The position numbers and the translations under genes were made by a program. Positions 62,763 to 64,000 of a DNA stretch of 64,000 bases are shown piece after piece (position 1 is the first letter of the stretch; each line of letters opens with the position of its first letter). The notes beneath the pieces were generated by a model that was not told the DNA's origin, did not search any database, and saw nothing but the letters and a program-made list of their open reading frames with translations. Where the stretch lies: NCBI RefSeq assembly GCF_026341125.1, contig NZ_JAPEOR010000006.1, positions 62,001 through 126,000 of the forward strand. The letters are read 5' to 3'. Source of the DNA: Streptomyces sp. NBC_01142. GTDB lineage: Bacteria; Actinomycetota; Actinomycetes; Streptomycetales; Streptomycetaceae.

Positions 62763-64000
62763 GAACAGCCTGGCTTTCGCCGCGCCGTCGGGCCGAGCCC
62801 CCTGCGGTGCCGCCCTCCCGCCCGCTGGCCGGCGCCTGGGCCGTGGCGCGCCCTGTTCGAGGCCGAGGAGTAGGCCCGTCATCCGCGTCCCGCCGTCGTG
62901 CGCCGCGGCGTCTCCCAGCACCTGACTACGTCGTCCTGTGGGCTACCGCGCCACGCCCCTGCGCGCGCCGTCCTCCGCCGCGCCCCTGCGCCCGTCCGCG
63001 CCTCCGCCCTCCGCCCTTCCGCCGCCCCGCCCCCGTGCCCGCGGCCGCCGGCCACGCCGGAGCCGCTGTCGGCCGCGTCTCGGGTTGTCTCGGGTTGTTG
63101 TGTCGTCAGTTTCTGCTGGTGGGCGAGTTGTTCGCCGTTGTCCGGCGTTGTTCGGCATTGTTCGGCGCCCACCCGCGCCGCGCCCCGTCCCGGCCGTCCG
63201 CCGTCCGCCGTCCGCCACCCGCCACCCGCCCCGCTCCGGCCCTCCGCCGCGCCCCGCCGTCGCCTCGGCTGCCGCCCGCCGTCCCGTCCCGCCGCCTCCT
63301 GGTGCTGCCCCGCCGCCGGCCTCCCGCCGTGCGCCGCTCCGTGCCCGGCGCCGAGTACGTCGTCCTGTGGGCTACCGCGCCGCGCCCCCGTGCCGCCGAC
63401 GCCGCCCTGCGCCGCCTCTGCCCCTCCGCCGAGCCTCGACGCCGTCCGGCCGCGCCGCGCCTCCCCGCCCGCCGCGCGCCCGGCCTCCGCCCTCCGGCTG
63501 CCCGACCGCGCGCCCGGCCTCCGCGCCGTCCGCCGCCGTCCGGCCGCCGCCGCCGACGTCGTGCCGTCCTGTGTCGTGTGGGCGGCTGGTTGTGGGTGGG
63601 CTCGTGTGCTCGTGGGCCGGGTTGTGTTGTGCCTGGTCGCGTGGGGTCAGCGTGGTGTGTGAGCGCGCTGTTCTATCGCGCTCGCGTGTCACGCTGCCTT
63701 ACCTCGCTGCATGGCCGGGCTGCATGGTCTGGCTGTATTCCTGTGCTGTGTGGTCGTGTATGTGGGGCTCGGGTGGTTGTCGGTCTGGGTGGTCGGGTTG
63801 TTGTGGCGTGTCTGGGTGGTTGTTGTCCTACCGCGCTGTGCTGCTGTGTTCGGGGTGCGGGCTGGTGGTCGTGTTGGGTGTACGAGCTGGTCGTGCGTGG
63901 TGGTGGGGTGGTCGCGTTGGGGCGGGTTCTGGTCGGTTCTGGTCGTGTCGGGTGGTTCGCTGATCTGCGGCGGGCCGGAGGCGCTACGGTCGCGGGTTAT
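62763..64000. other. 1.2-kb gene-free region with strand asymmetry and repeats
   Basis: From about 62880 to 63560 the given strand is C-rich and nearly free of A; from about 63560 to 64000 it becomes G/T-rich. A 26-bp exact direct repeat occurs at 62927-62952 and 63356-63381. Four tandem 10-bp units (GTTGTTCGGC type) lie at 63127-63166. Long open frames here are low-complexity Pro/Arg/Ala and not credible genes. Possibly a replication or subtelomeric region; the end of the window is not itself shown to be a telomere. Confidence 0.6.

Noticed and set aside
62763..64000. Telomere at the right end of the window
   Set aside because: No tight series of palindromes is visible at the edge, and the sequence simply stops there; a subtelomeric or origin role remains possible.
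1..64000. CRISPR array or insertion sequence
   Set aside because: No regularly spaced repeat-spacer pattern and no recognisable transposase; the only large inverted repeat (21.1-21.9 kb) carries no such gene.

Overview
The window looks like part of a linear plasmid (or a chromosome arm) of a Streptomyces-type actinomycete. The evidence is high GC, GTG/TTG starts with GGAGG-type ribosome sites, many overlapping stop/start codons, and a two-gene operon at 15.9-18.6 kb resembling the telomere-replication pair of Streptomyces linear replicons: a 720-residue protein with family-B-polymerase-like motifs followed by a 193-residue helix-turn-helix protein of terminal-protein type. No ribosomal RNA, CRISPR array, transposase or phage structural gene was seen. 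Most of the roughly 70 proteins are small accessory proteins of unknown function.

Layout. 0-9 kb: GIY-YIG-like protein, a membrane protein, an operon ending in a Mom-like DNA-modification acetyltransferase fold, an 885-residue unknown and a NERD nuclease-like protein. 9.4-14.3 kb: two leftward operons of unknown proteins, some with paralogues at 50-54 kb. 14.6-21 kb: an HU-like protein, the telomere operon and a DUF4238 protein. 21-23 kb: a gene enclosed by an 82-bp perfect inverted repeat. 23.4-26 kb: a RING/TerD-like protein. 27-31 kb: a MoxR ATPase, a VWA protein with an HExxH motif, and a WGR protein. 31-34 kb: a phage-type cytosine methyltransferase and an RNA ligase. 35-45 kb: a regulator fused to a degenerate exonuclease domain, a radical SAM enzyme with a methyltransferase, a lipoprotein, a DUF262 protein and a Fic/Doc-type toxin-antitoxin pair. 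45-55 kb: more unknowns. 55-61.6 kb: two homologous, oppositely oriented arrays of tRNAs and tRNA-like RNAs. 61.6-62.8 kb: small genes. 62.8-64 kb: a gene-free stretch with strong strand asymmetry.

What ties the window together is a promoter family. Fifteen promoters share TGACCCnATTAAnTTGAC, then exactly 17 nt, then TAnATT, so a conserved box abuts the -35 element. They start nearly every operon, including both tRNA arrays, which suggests one common regulator or modified polymerase controls the element. Other unusual traits are apparent CTG and ATC start codons behind good ribosome sites, and tRNA-shaped RNAs with covarying stems that lack a seven-base anticodon loop. The RNA ligase plus the tRNA arrays suggest, as inference only, defence against tRNA cleavage. 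The Mom-like protein and cytosine methyltransferase suggest DNA modification against restriction.
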